NCBI RefSeq assembly: GCF_002954775.1
Contig: NZ_KZ672952.1
Span: 562,883 to 626,882, forward strand
DNA length: 64,000 bases
Direction: 5' to 3'
DNA from: Streptomyces geranii
Lineage (GTDB): Bacteria; Actinomycetota; Actinomycetes; Streptomycetales; Streptomycetaceae
Shown: piece by piece, positions 17,619 through 25,841 of the stretch
How positions within the stretch are numbered: position 1 is the stretch's first letter
Layout: each line of letters begins with the position of its first letter
Translations under genes and position numbers: made by a program
The notes under the pieces: generated by a model
Database searches by the model: none
The model's input: only the letters and a program-made list of their open reading frames with translations
Told to the model about the DNA's origin: nothing

Positions 17619-19214
17619 ATGCGATTGCGATTGCGGTACGACGAAGAATTCCTGACCATTCCCCATGTGGTCACAGTGGCCGCCGAGCGCTTCGGGGACG
17701 ACATCGCGCTGATCGACGGGGACAGCCGCTGGAGTTTCCGCGAGCTGGAACAGCGGATGACGCAGGCGGTGCGGGCCGCCATCGCGCTGGGTGTGGAGAA
17801 GGGTGACCGGGTTGGGCTGTGCGCGCCGAATTCCGCGGAGTGGATCTTCGCGGCACTGGGTATTCAGGGCGCGGGGGGTGTGGTCGTCCCGCTCAACACC
17901 CGATTCAAGGCGGGCGAGATCTCCTACATCCTGCGCAAATCGGGAGCGAAGGCGGTTTTCGCTTCCCCCTTCCTCGGCAGTGACTACATCGCCGAACTGG
18001 TCAAGCACGACCCGGATCTTCCGGCTCTCCGCCGGACGGTGTCGATTCGCGGCCCGCAGGGTGCCGCTGAACTCTCCTGGGCGGAATTCCTGCGGGCCGG
18101 TGAGGCCGTCCCCGCAGCCGCCGCCGAGGAATCGATCGAGCGGCTCACCCCGGACGACATCTCCGACGTGATGTTCACGTCCGGCACCACGGGCCATCCC
18201 AAGGGCGTCATCCTCACCCACGGTCAGTCGCTGCGGGCGTACGGCTGGATGTCCGAGGAGTACACCTTCCGGCGCGGAGACAGTTTTCTCGTCATTCCGC
18301 CGTTCTTCCACTGTTTCGGCTACAAGGCGGGCTGGCTGGCATCCCTGATGCACGGCGTGACGGTCATTCCGATGGCCGTGTTCGATCCCGGACAGGCGCT
18401 GGAGATCATCGGCAGGGAAAGGGTGAGCATTCTCCTCGGCCCGCCCACGATCTTCCACGACCTCATCAACCACCCCGACCGTCCCGCGCACGATCTTTCA
18501 TCACTCCGCGTTTCCATGACGGGCGGCACCACCATTCCGGAGTCGCTGATCCGGGCCATGAAGTCGGAGTTGTCCTTCGACATCGTGATGAGCGCGTACG
18601 GGCTGACCGAGTCGTCCGCCTTGGTGACGACCACCCGCATCGGGGATTCCGAGGAGACCGTGGCCCGTACGACCGGACGTGTCATTCCGGACGTCGAAGT
18701 GTGGATCGTCGACGCGGAAGGGCGGGAACTCGGGACGGAACAGGACGGCGAAATCCTCGTCCGGGGATACAACGTCACCCAGGGCTATTGGGAGGACCCC
18801 GAGGCGACCGCCGCCACGATCGACGCCGAAGGCTGGCTGCACACGGGAGACGTCGGGCGGCTCGACTCGGCCGGAAACCTCTCGATCGTCGACCGGAAGA
18901 AAGAGATGTACATCGTCGGTGGATTCAACGCCTATCCGGCGGAGATCGAGAAACTGCTGCTCACGTACGAGCCGATCGGGCAGGTGGCCGTGATCGGGGT
19001 GCCCGACGAGCGGCTCGGCGAGGTCGGCTGTGCCTTCGTCGTGCCGAAGGCGGGGTACGAGGTCGGCGAGAAGGACATCGTCGAGTGGGCGCGCGAGCAC
19101 ATGGCCAACTTCAAGGTGCCGCGCCATGTCCGCTTCAGCGACCAACTCCCGCGCAACGCGAGCCAGAAGGTCCTCAAGGACGAGTTGCGCGCACGGTTCG
19201 AGGCGAAGGCCTGA
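17619..19214 (+). CDS. Acyl-CoA synthetase, FadD3-like
   Basis: A 531-residue AMP-forming ligase of the ANL superfamily. Motifs are the P-loop MFTSGTTGHPKG, FFHCFGYKAGW, GPPTIFHDL, SAYGLTESS, the hinge region WLHTGDVGRLD and the C-terminal Lys near NASQKVLKDEL. The pattern around PFFHxFGYKAG and GPPTI resembles FadD3, the ligase for the steroid ring C/D propanoate HIP, and related enzymes. It makes acyl-CoA plus AMP and PPi in the cytosol. It is mid-operon, 26 bp after the paired dehydrogenase. The real substrate is not deducible. Confidence 0.9.
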   Translation: MRLRLRYDEEFLTIPHVVTVAAERFGDDIALIDGDSRWSFRELEQRMTQAVRAAIALGVEKGDRVGLCAPNSAEWIFAALGIQGAGGVVVPLNTRFKAGEISYILRKSGAKAVFASPFLGSDYIAELVKHDPDLPALRRTVSIRGPQGAAELSWAEFLRAGEAVPAAAAEESIERLTPDDISDVMFTSGTTGHPKGVILTHGQSLRAYGWMSEEYTFRRGDSFLVIPPFFHCFGYKAGWLASLMHGVTVIPMAVFDPGQALEIIGRERVSILLGPPTIFHDLINHPDRPAHDLSSLRVSMTGGTTIPESLIRAMKSELSFDIVMSAYGLTESSALVTTTRIGDSEETVARTTGRVIPDVEVWIVDAEGRELGTEQDGEILVRGYNVTQGYWEDPEATAATIDAEGWLHTGDVGRLDSAGNLSIVDRKKEMYIVGGFNAYPAEIEKLLLTYEPIGQVAVIGVPDERLGEVGCAFVVPKAGYEVGEKDIVEWAREHMANFKVPRHVRFSDQLPRNASQKVLKDELRARFEAKA

Positions 19215-19215
19215 C

Positions 19216-20418
19216 ATGGCCGAGGAGACGCGGACCGTCGGGCCGCTGGCCGGCATCACGGTGGTGACCTTGGAGCAGGCCGTGTCCGCTCCCATGTGCA
19301 CCCGTACGCTCGGCGACTTCGGCGCCCGGGTCATCAAGGTGGAGAACCCGCAGGGCGGCGACTTCGCCCGGCACTACGACGATGTGGTGAACGGCCTCGC
19401 GGCGCACTTCGTGTGGATCAACCGGGGCAAGGAGTCGGTCGCCCTGGATCTCAAGTCCCCAGGCGGTATGGCGGTGTTGCACCGCCTGCTGGACCGCGCC
19501 GACGTCCTCGTCTCCAACCTCACCCCCGGCACCACGGCCAAACTGGGCATCTCCCCGGCCGACTTGGCCGTACGGCACCCGGAGCTGATCGCGGTCGAAA
19601 TCGACGGGTACGGTCCTGGCGGCCCCCTCTCCCACAAGCGGGCGTACGACCTGCTGGTCCAGGCGGAGGCGGGCGCGTGCGCGGTGACCGGGCTGGCCGG
19701 GGCTCCGGCGAAGCCCGGGCCGCCGATGGCCGACGTGGGCAGCGGGCTCTACGCGGCCCTGTCCATCATGGCGTTGCTGTACGAGCGCGGGCTCGGGCTG
19801 CGTACCGGGCCGGCGTCGGTCGCGGTGTCGTTGTTCGACACGATGACGGAGTTGATGGGTTACCCGCTCACCTATACCCAGCACTCGGGGGTCGACCAGC
19901 AGCCCATGGGGATGGGCTCGCCGGCGGTGTCGCCGTACGGGGCGTACGCCACGGCCGACGGTCACACGGTCGTCCTCGGGACGACGAACGACCGTGAATG
20001 GCAGCGGTTCGCAAGGGAGTTGCTGGGGCGGCCGGACCTGGCGGACGACGAGCGGTTCGCGACCACGCCCGGTCGGGTCGCCCATCGCGACGTCCTGGAC
20101 GCCGAGATCGGCGACTGGTGTGCCCGCCATGAACTGGCGTATGTGCAGAGCAGCGCGGACGCGGCCGGGATCGGCAACTCGCGGTTCAACAAGCCGAGTG
20201 AGGTGGTCGCGCATCCGCATCTGAAGGCGCGGGACCGGTGGCGGGAGGTCGACACGCCGTACGGGCCGATCTCCGCGCTGCTTCCACCGCCGGTGATCTC
20301 GGGCTACGAGCCACCGATGGGCGCGATCCCGGCGCTGGGTGAGCATACGGCCGCTGTGCTCGCCGAGTTGGGCATCGACGAGCAGGGCGAAGACGTGGAC
20401 GGGGGCGGGACGCCGTGA
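19216..20418 (+). CDS. CaiB/BaiF family CoA-transferase
   Basis: A 400-residue class III CoA-transferase of normal layout: LAGITVVTLEQAVSAPMCTR at the N-terminus, KVENPQGGDFAR, NRGKESVALDLKSPGG, the catalytic Asp expected in MADVGSGLYA, and the small-domain strand YGAYATADGHTVVLGT. It moves CoA between carboxylic acids, or racemises acyl-CoA in the AMACR branch. It begins one base after the ligase stop and overlaps the next crotonase by 4 bp. A role in activating the acid or epimerising a 2-methyl branch are both possible. Confidence 0.88.
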   Translation: MAEETRTVGPLAGITVVTLEQAVSAPMCTRTLGDFGARVIKVENPQGGDFARHYDDVVNGLAAHFVWINRGKESVALDLKSPGGMAVLHRLLDRADVLVSNLTPGTTAKLGISPADLAVRHPELIAVEIDGYGPGGPLSHKRAYDLLVQAEAGACAVTGLAGAPAKPGPPMADVGSGLYAALSIMALLYERGLGLRTGPASVAVSLFDTMTELMGYPLTYTQHSGVDQQPMGMGSPAVSPYGAYATADGHTVVLGTTNDREWQRFARELLGRPDLADDERFATTPGRVAHRDVLDAEIGDWCARHELAYVQSSADAAGIGNSRFNKPSEVVAHPHLKARDRWREVDTPYGPISALLPPPVISGYEPPMGAIPALGEHTAAVLAELGIDEQGEDVDGGGTP

Positions 20419-21269
20419 GCGGCGGGGAGCCCGTGCTGCTCCGCGACGACCGGGACGGCGTGCGGACCCTGACGCTGAACCGGCCGCACCGGAAGAACGC
20501 CATCGACGCGGAGTTGTGGGACGCGCTTCGGGAGGCGTTGGCGGACGCCGGGCGTGATCGTGCCGTGCGGGCGCTGGTGGTGACGGGGGCCGGAGGTGCC
20601 TTCTGCTCGGGCGCCGACATCTCGGGCGGGCTCAGTAGTGTGCATCCTCTCTACCGGATGCGGACGTTGAGCGAAATCGCCCTGCTGCTGCACGAGTTGC
20701 CGGTCCCGACCATCGCCAAGGTGACCGGGGTCGCGGTCGGGGCGGGGTGGAATCTCGCGCTCGGCTGCGATCTGGTCGTGGCCACGCCGGAGGCGCGGTT
20801 CTCGCAGATCTTCGCTCGGCGTGGGTTGTCGTTGGACCTCGGGGGTTCCTGGCTGCTGCCGAGGCTGGTCGGGTTGCAGCAGGCCAAGCGGCTCGCCCTG
20901 CTCGCCGAGACGATCGGGGCCGAGGAGGCGCGGGCGCTCGGGCTGGTGACGTGGGTGGTGGCGGCCGAGGACGTGGACGCCTTCGTCGACGGTCTCGGGG
21001 CGCGGCTGGTGGCGGGGGCGCCGATCGCGATCGCGCAGACCAAGGCGCTGCTGAACGAGGGCGCCGACCGGACGCTGCGGGACGCGCTCGCGAACGAGGC
21101 GCGTGCACAGGGGGTCAACTTCGCCACGGCCGATGTGTCGGAGGCGTTCTCGGCATTCGTGGAAAAGCGGGAGCCGTCCTTCGACGGGCGGTGGGCGGTG
21201 CCGGGGAGCGGCGGCCCGGACCCAGTGAACTCGGCGGCGCCAGGCGCCCCTTCGGTCAGGAGGCCGTAG
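20415..21269 (+). CDS. PaaG-like enoyl-CoA isomerase/hydratase
   Basis: A 284-residue crotonase with CoA/oxyanion motifs GGAFCSGADIS and GVAVGAGWNLALGCDLV. The first hydratase Glu is Asn. The region FSQIFARRGLSLDLGGSWLLPR resembles PaaG, where an Asp in the same loop carries out isomerisation. Double-bond isomerisation is therefore more likely than hydration. The last 35 residues are a loose Pro/Gly/Ser tail. It overlaps its upstream neighbour (GTGA) and downstream neighbour (TAGTG), so translation is probably coupled. Confidence 0.85.
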   Translation: MSGGEPVLLRDDRDGVRTLTLNRPHRKNAIDAELWDALREALADAGRDRAVRALVVTGAGGAFCSGADISGGLSSVHPLYRMRTLSEIALLLHELPVPTIAKVTGVAVGAGWNLALGCDLVVATPEARFSQIFARRGLSLDLGGSWLLPRLVGLQQAKRLALLAETIGAEEARALGLVTWVVAAEDVDAFVDGLGARLVAGAPIAIAQTKALLNEGADRTLRDALANEARAQGVNFATADVSEAFSAFVEKREPSFDGRWAVPGSGGPDPVNSAAPGAPSVRRP

Positions 21270-22510
21270 TGCGAGTGCGGGAAGCGGTGATCGTGGCGGC
21301 GGTGCGCACGCCTGTGGGCAAGCGCGGCGGGGGTCTCGCGGGCGTTCACCCGGCCGACCTGTCCGCTGTCGTGCTGCGTGCGCTCGTCGAGCGGACGGGG
21401 ATCGATCCCGGCGTCGTCGACGATGTCGTCTGGGGGTGTGTGTCGCAGGTCGGCGACCAGTCGAGCAACATCGGCCGCTACGCGGTGCTCGCGGCAGGCT
21501 GGCCCGAGAGCATTCCGGGGACGACGGTCAACCGGGCCTGCGGGTCGAGTCAGCAGGCGCTGGACTTCGCAGCGCAGGCCGTGATGTCGGGGCAGCAGGA
21601 TGTGGTGGTCGCGGGCGGGGTCGAGGTGATGAGCCGGGTTCCGCTGGGGTCGGCGCGGGCTTCCGGGATGCCGTACGGGCCTCAAGTCCTCGCGCGGTAC
21701 GACGACTTCTCGTTCAATCAGGGGGTGTCCGCCGAGCTGATCGCCCAGAAGTGGGGGTTCACGCGGACGCGGCTCGACGAGTTCGCCGCGCTCTCGCACG
21801 AGCGGGCCGCGGCGGCTCTGGACTCCGGGGTGTTAGAGGAGCAGATCGTGCCGGTGGGTGTCGGTGCGGAGACCGTGGGGGCCGTGGGGGCCGTGGGGGC
21901 CATGGGGGCCGTGGGGGCCGTGGGGGCCGTGGGGGCCGTGGGGGCCGTGGGGGCCGTGGGGGCCGTGGGGGCCGATGAGGGTGTGCGGCGCGGGACCAGT
22001 GTCGAGACTCTCGCGCGCCTCAAGCCCGCGTTCCAGGACGACGGTGTGATCCACGCGGGCAACTCCTCCCAGATCTCCGACGGCGCCGCCGCGCTGCTGG
22101 TGACGACACCTGAGAAAGCACGGGAGTTGGGCCTCGCACCGCTCGTGCGGTACCGCGCGGGTGTGGTGATCGGCGCCGACCCGGTGCTGATGCTGACCGG
22201 GCCGATCCCCGCGACCGGGCGGGTGCTGCGGAAGGCGGGCGTCGGACTGTCCGAGGTCGGCGTCTTCGAGGTGAACGAGGCCTTCGCCCCCGTACCGCTG
22301 GCGTGGCTCGCCGAGACGGGGGCCGATCCGGCGCTGCTCAACCCGCTGGGCGGTGCCATCGCGCTCGGGCATCCGCTCGGGGCGTCCGGCGCGGTCCTGA
22401 TGACCCGCATGATCCACCACATGCGGGAACGCGGCCTGCGCTACGGCCTGCAGACCATGTGCGAGGGCGGCGGCACAGCGAACGCCACCCTCATCGAACT
22501 CGCCTCCTGA
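21269..22510 (+). CDS. Acetyl-CoA acyltransferase (thiolase) with VGA repeat
   Basis: A 413-residue degradative thiolase. It has the nucleophile Cys in NRACGSSQQAL, the His in GHPLGASGA and the second Cys in MCEGGGTANA, so it should cleave 3-ketoacyl-CoA. The GTG at 21269 overlaps the previous stop and has AGGAGG upstream. Unusually, the loop between EEQIVPVGVG and DEGVRRGTSVE contains eleven VGA/MGA triplets encoded by a 9-bp tandem repeat at 21875-21973. In relatives I know, this spot is a short surface loop before the acyl-binding lid. The rest of the protein looks intact. Confidence 0.9.
   Translation: MRVREAVIVAAVRTPVGKRGGGLAGVHPADLSAVVLRALVERTGIDPGVVDDVVWGCVSQVGDQSSNIGRYAVLAAGWPESIPGTTVNRACGSSQQALDFAAQAVMSGQQDVVVAGGVEVMSRVPLGSARASGMPYGPQVLARYDDFSFNQGVSAELIAQKWGFTRTRLDEFAALSHERAAAALDSGVLEEQIVPVGVGAETVGAVGAVGAMGAVGAVGAVGAVGAVGAVGAVGADEGVRRGTSVETLARLKPAFQDDGVIHAGNSSQISDGAAALLVTTPEKARELGLAPLVRYRAGVVIGADPVLMLTGPIPATGRVLRKAGVGLSEVGVFEVNEAFAPVPLAWLAETGADPALLNPLGGAIALGHPLGASGAVLMTRMIHHMRERGLRYGLQTMCEGGGTANATLIELAS
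21875..21973. repeat. Eleven tandem 9-bp units inside the thiolase gene
   Basis: The unit GTGGGGGCC is repeated eleven times without gaps. The fourth copy begins with A, giving Met instead of Val. In frame it encodes Val-Gly-Ala. Unit length is a multiple of three, so copy-number change would lengthen or shorten the loop without breaking the frame. The purity suggests recent slippage. Confidence 0.95.
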
Positions 22511-22541
22511 CAGGTGCAGTTGGAAGAAGACGGGAGCAGTT

Positions 22542-23690
22542 GTGCGCCGAGACATCTTCACGCCCGACCACGAGGCGTTCCGCGGGCTGGTCCGGGACTT
22601 CGTGGCGAACGAGGTGGTCCCGTACTACGCGGACTGGGAGGAGGCCGGGCGGCTGCCCCGCGAACTCTTCGAACAGCTCGGCTCGCTGGGCCTGTTGGGC
22701 ATGTCCGTGCCCGAGGAGTACGGCGGCGCGGGCCTGGCCGACTACCGCTACAACGTGGTCCTCCAGGAGGAGGCGGCCCGGGCGCTGGTCACCCTGGGCA
22801 CGGTACGCACCCAACTCGACGTCGTGCTCCCCTACTTCCTCACCTACGCCGACCAGGAGCAGCGCGCCCGCTGGTTCCCCGGCCTCGCCGCCGGCAAGCT
22901 GCTCACGGCCGTCGCCATGACGGAACCCGGCACCGGGTCCGACCTCGCGGGCATCCGCACGACCGCCGTGCGGGACGGCGACTCGTACGTCGTCAACGGG
23001 GCGAAGACGTTCATCACTGGCGGGCTGCTCGCCGATCTGGTGGTCGTGGTGGCCCGGACGGCCACCGATCCCGACGACCGGCGCGCGGGGCTGACCCTGC
23101 TGGTCGTCGAGGACGGCATGCCGGGGTTCACCCGGGGCCGGGTCCTGAAGAAGATGGGCATCCGAGTGCAGGACACGGTCGAGCTGGCCTTCGCCGACGT
23201 CCGGGTCCCGGTCGCCAACCGGCTCGGCGAGGAGGGTGCAGCCTTCGGCTACCTGGGCCACAACCTGGCGCAGGAGCGGATGACGGTGGCGGTCGGGTCG
23301 GTCGCGCAGGCGCGGGCCGCCCTGGACACGACGGTCGGGTACGTGAAGGAGCGCAGGGTCTTCGGGAAGCCGGTCGCCGCCTTCCAGAACACCAAGTTCG
23401 AACTGGCCGCCGTCGCCGCCGAGTTGGAGGCGGCACAGATGATGCTGGACCGGGCGGTCCTCGAACTCGTAGCCGGCGAACTGTCCGGCGCTGACGCGGC
23501 GAAGGTCAAGCTGTTCTGCTCGGAGATGCAGGCCCGGGCCGTCGACCGCTGTCTTCAACTCTTCGGCGGATACGGCTATATGCAGGAGTACCCGATCGCC
23601 CGGCTCTACACGGACGCACGCATCACGCGCATCTACGCCGGGACGAGCGAGGTCATGAAGGTCATCATCGCCAAGTCGTTGGGACTGTGA
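22542..23690 (+). CDS. Acyl-CoA dehydrogenase
   Basis: A 382-residue acyl-CoA dehydrogenase with all family features: VPEEYGGAGLADY, AMTEPGTGSDLAGI, RRVFGKPVAAFQNTKF and the C-terminal YMQEYPIARLYTDAR. The catalytic Glu is in YAGTSEVMKV, as in short/medium-chain enzymes. It starts at GTG 22542 with a GGAG-like site, 31 bp after the thiolase. A homotetrameric FAD enzyme feeding ETF is expected. Compared with the paired dehydrogenases upstream it looks like an ordinary straight- or branched-chain enzyme. Confidence 0.92.
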   Translation: MRRDIFTPDHEAFRGLVRDFVANEVVPYYADWEEAGRLPRELFEQLGSLGLLGMSVPEEYGGAGLADYRYNVVLQEEAARALVTLGTVRTQLDVVLPYFLTYADQEQRARWFPGLAAGKLLTAVAMTEPGTGSDLAGIRTTAVRDGDSYVVNGAKTFITGGLLADLVVVVARTATDPDDRRAGLTLLVVEDGMPGFTRGRVLKKMGIRVQDTVELAFADVRVPVANRLGEEGAAFGYLGHNLAQERMTVAVGSVAQARAALDTTVGYVKERRVFGKPVAAFQNTKFELAAVAAELEAAQMMLDRAVLELVAGELSGADAAKVKLFCSEMQARAVDRCLQLFGGYGYMQEYPIARLYTDARITRIYAGTSEVMKVIIAKSLGL

Positions 23691-24481
23691 TGCCGGAACT
23701 ACCTTCCAGGACAGCTGATTTCGAGGGGCGGACCGGCGCCGCCCTCATCGCCGGTGGTACCGGGGGTATCGGTGCGGAGATCGTGCGGATGCTGGCCGAG
23801 CGGGGGAGCGACGTGGCGTTCACGTTCCGCACCAACGAGGCCGCAGCGGAGGCGCTCGCCGGTGAGGTGAAGGCGTACGGGCGTCAAGTCCTGTCCCTTC
23901 GGCTGGACTTGGGGGACGAGGACGCGACGGCGGAGGCGGTGGCCGGGGCCGACGAGGCGTTCGGAGGGCTGCACACCGTCGTGTACGCGGCCGGTCCGCA
24001 CGTACCGATGAGGCATCTCAGCAAGGTGACGCCGAGCGAGTACCGTGCCCAACTCGACGCGGACGCCGGGGCGTTCTTCAATCTGGTCCATCCCGCGCTG
24101 CCGAGGCTGCGGGAGACGCGGGGCAGCATCGTGGCGGTGACCACGGTGGCCACTCGCCGTTTTCCGGTTCGTGACGGGCTGTCCTCTGGTACCAAGGGGG
24201 CCGTCGAGGCGGTGGCACGGGCGCTTGCGGCGGAGGAGGGGCGGTACGGGGTGCGGGTCAACTGCGTTGCACCCGGGATGCTCAATGACGGGATCGCCGC
24301 GCGTCTGATCGCCTCCGGGGAACTGGACGAGGCGGCTCTCGCTGTCACCCGGCGCAATATTCCGCTGCGGCGGTTCGGGGCGGCGACCGACATCGCGGAG
24401 GCGGTGGTGTTTCTCGCTTCGGGGCGGGCGGGGTTCATTACCGGGCAGGCGTTGGGGGTGGATGGGGGGTACAGCGTTTGA
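23690..24481 (+). CDS. SDR-like protein lacking the catalytic Tyr
   Basis: A 263-residue short-chain dehydrogenase fold, starting in a TGATG overlap with the dehydrogenase gene. The cofactor motif AGGTGGIGAE and the C-terminal ALGVDGGYSV are normal. Where classical SDRs have Tyr-x3-Lys it reads LSSGTKGAV, so the Tyr is Ser while Lys remains. The Ser site reads VTTVAT. It may be inactive, use another residue, or bind a partner. It is the last gene of the 14657 operon. Sequence error is unlikely because the surrounding frame is clean. Confidence 0.82.
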   Translation: MPELPSRTADFEGRTGAALIAGGTGGIGAEIVRMLAERGSDVAFTFRTNEAAAEALAGEVKAYGRQVLSLRLDLGDEDATAEAVAGADEAFGGLHTVVYAAGPHVPMRHLSKVTPSEYRAQLDADAGAFFNLVHPALPRLRETRGSIVAVTTVATRRFPVRDGLSSGTKGAVEAVARALAAEEGRYGVRVNCVAPGMLNDGIAARLIASGELDEAALAVTRRNIPLRRFGAATDIAEAVVFLASGRAGFITGQALGVDGGYSV

Positions 24482-24504
24482 GTGGTCGGGTGCGGCGCCG
24501 TCGT

Positions 24505-24530
24505 GGCTGGTCGCGCAGTTCCCCGCGCCC
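24505..24530. repeat. Streptomyces-type intergenic repeat
   Basis: The stretch reading GGTCGCGCAGTTCCCCGCG and its flanks is, from memory, a short sequence found many times between Streptomyces genes. Here it fills the 49-bp gap between two convergent genes and may help end transcription. Confidence 0.5.
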
Positions 24531-25841
24531 CTAGGAGCGGGCTTCGCCCGTCCCGGGGGCGGGGATGCGGCGGCCCCCGACGAACGCCGCCCTTACGGTG
24601 TCTGCCGAGAGTACGTCCAGTGCCTCCCTCAGGGGTACGCGGAGCAGGCACAGGTCTGCCGTCGCTCCTATCCTCAATCTCCGTGTCCTGGCCGGGTGTT
24701 GGGGCTCACCGGTGAAGAGGTCAAGTGCTGCTTCCGGGTGCAGGGCCTCTCCCCCACGCCGTTCGACGGTGGCTCGCATGACCGCCCACGGGTCGTGCGT
24801 CCCGTACGGGGCGTCGGTGCCTGCCGCCAGGGGGATGCCCGCGTCGGACAGGGAGCGGCAGCGGTAGAGGTGAGGGCGGTCGTCGGGGTCCACGTCGGTG
24901 GCGTAGGCGTGGCCTCGTTCGGTGGGGAAGTGCGGTTGCGTCACGACTGTCACCCCGAGCTGCTTGATCCAGGGGATCGTCTCGGCCGGGACGACGGACG
25001 CGTGCTCGATGCGGTCGCCGTCGACCGGGCCGGTCTGGTCCAGGGCGAGGAGAGTCACCAGCAGCTGTACCCGGGTCACGCAGTGGACGGCCACCGGGCG
25101 CGGCCTCAACGAGGCGATCCTGGCCGCGAGTTCGGCCGGGGCGGGGAGCGTGGCGTCGTCCAGCATGAGCTTCACGGGGGCGTCCACCGTCATCACGAGC
25201 AGCCGTTGCGGGAGTACCGACAGCAGGTCGAGGAGGCCGTCCGCCGGGTGCGGGTCGGCGTTGGTGAATCCCGTGACGCCCAGCGCCGCCGCCCTGCGGC
25301 CCACGCCCTCCATGTCCAGCCGGACGGGCGGTACGAATCCGCGCAGCCGTTCGTCCTCGCGCCAGAACCGGCCGTCGCCCGTTCCCGTCTCCAGTCCGGA
25401 CGCCCGTAGCGCGGCGCTGTTCCACACCCACAGCGCGCCGGTCCGGTGCTGGACGCGGACCGGGCGGCCCGGTGGCGTCAGGGCGTCGAGAGTCCAGCGG
25501 TCTAGTTCTCCCGCGACGCTCTCGTGGTAGCCGACGGCCCGTACCCAGTCCCCAGGTGGCCCGCCGCGCAGCGCCTCGGCGAGTCCGTCGCGGCCGGTGA
25601 CGTCCGCCGGGCCGACCCGGACGGACGCGGTGTCGGCGGCCAGAGCCGCGAGGTGTACGTGGTGGTCGTGGAGGCCGGGCAGCAGGGCGCCGCCTCGCCC
25701 GTCGAGGTCGTCGGGCTCGTCTGATCCATCGGGTTCGTTGCTCGTCGCGTCCAGCCGCTGTCCGATCTCCGTGATGCGTCCGCCCCGGACGCGTACGTCC
25801 ACTCGTCCCCTGCCCCTGACCTCGACGTTCCTGATCAGCAC
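24531..25841 (-). CDS. Metal-dependent amidohydrolase
   Basis: A 436-residue amidohydrolase-superfamily protein. An N-terminal beta-sandwich strand region (VLIRNVEVRGRGRVDVRVRGG) leads to the first metal motif HDHHVHLAAL. A second metal region is EHASVVP, and the catalytic Asp is in AGTDAPYGTHDPW. It resembles the YtcJ-like amidohydrolase_3 branch but is about 100 residues shorter. GTG 25841 overlaps the stop of the CaiB-like gene (GTGCTGA), so the pair is translationally coupled. It could hydrolyse an amide, lactam or ester intermediate. Confidence 0.82.
   Translation of the reverse strand: MLIRNVEVRGRGRVDVRVRGGRITEIGQRLDATSNEPDGSDEPDDLDGRGGALLPGLHDHHVHLAALAADTASVRVGPADVTGRDGLAEALRGGPPGDWVRAVGYHESVAGELDRWTLDALTPPGRPVRVQHRTGALWVWNSAALRASGLETGTGDGRFWREDERLRGFVPPVRLDMEGVGRRAAALGVTGFTNADPHPADGLLDLLSVLPQRLLVMTVDAPVKLMLDDATLPAPAELAARIASLRPRPVAVHCVTRVQLLVTLLALDQTGPVDGDRIEHASVVPAETIPWIKQLGVTVVTQPHFPTERGHAYATDVDPDDRPHLYRCRSLSDAGIPLAAGTDAPYGTHDPWAVMRATVERRGGEALHPEAALDLFTGEPQHPARTRRLRIGATADLCLLRVPLREALDVLSADTVRAAFVGGRRIPAPGTGEARS

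Noticed and set aside
21875..21973. Possible CRISPR or regulatory repeat array
   Set aside because: Units are contiguous 9-mers with no spacers, in frame inside a thiolase gene. It is a coding minisatellite.
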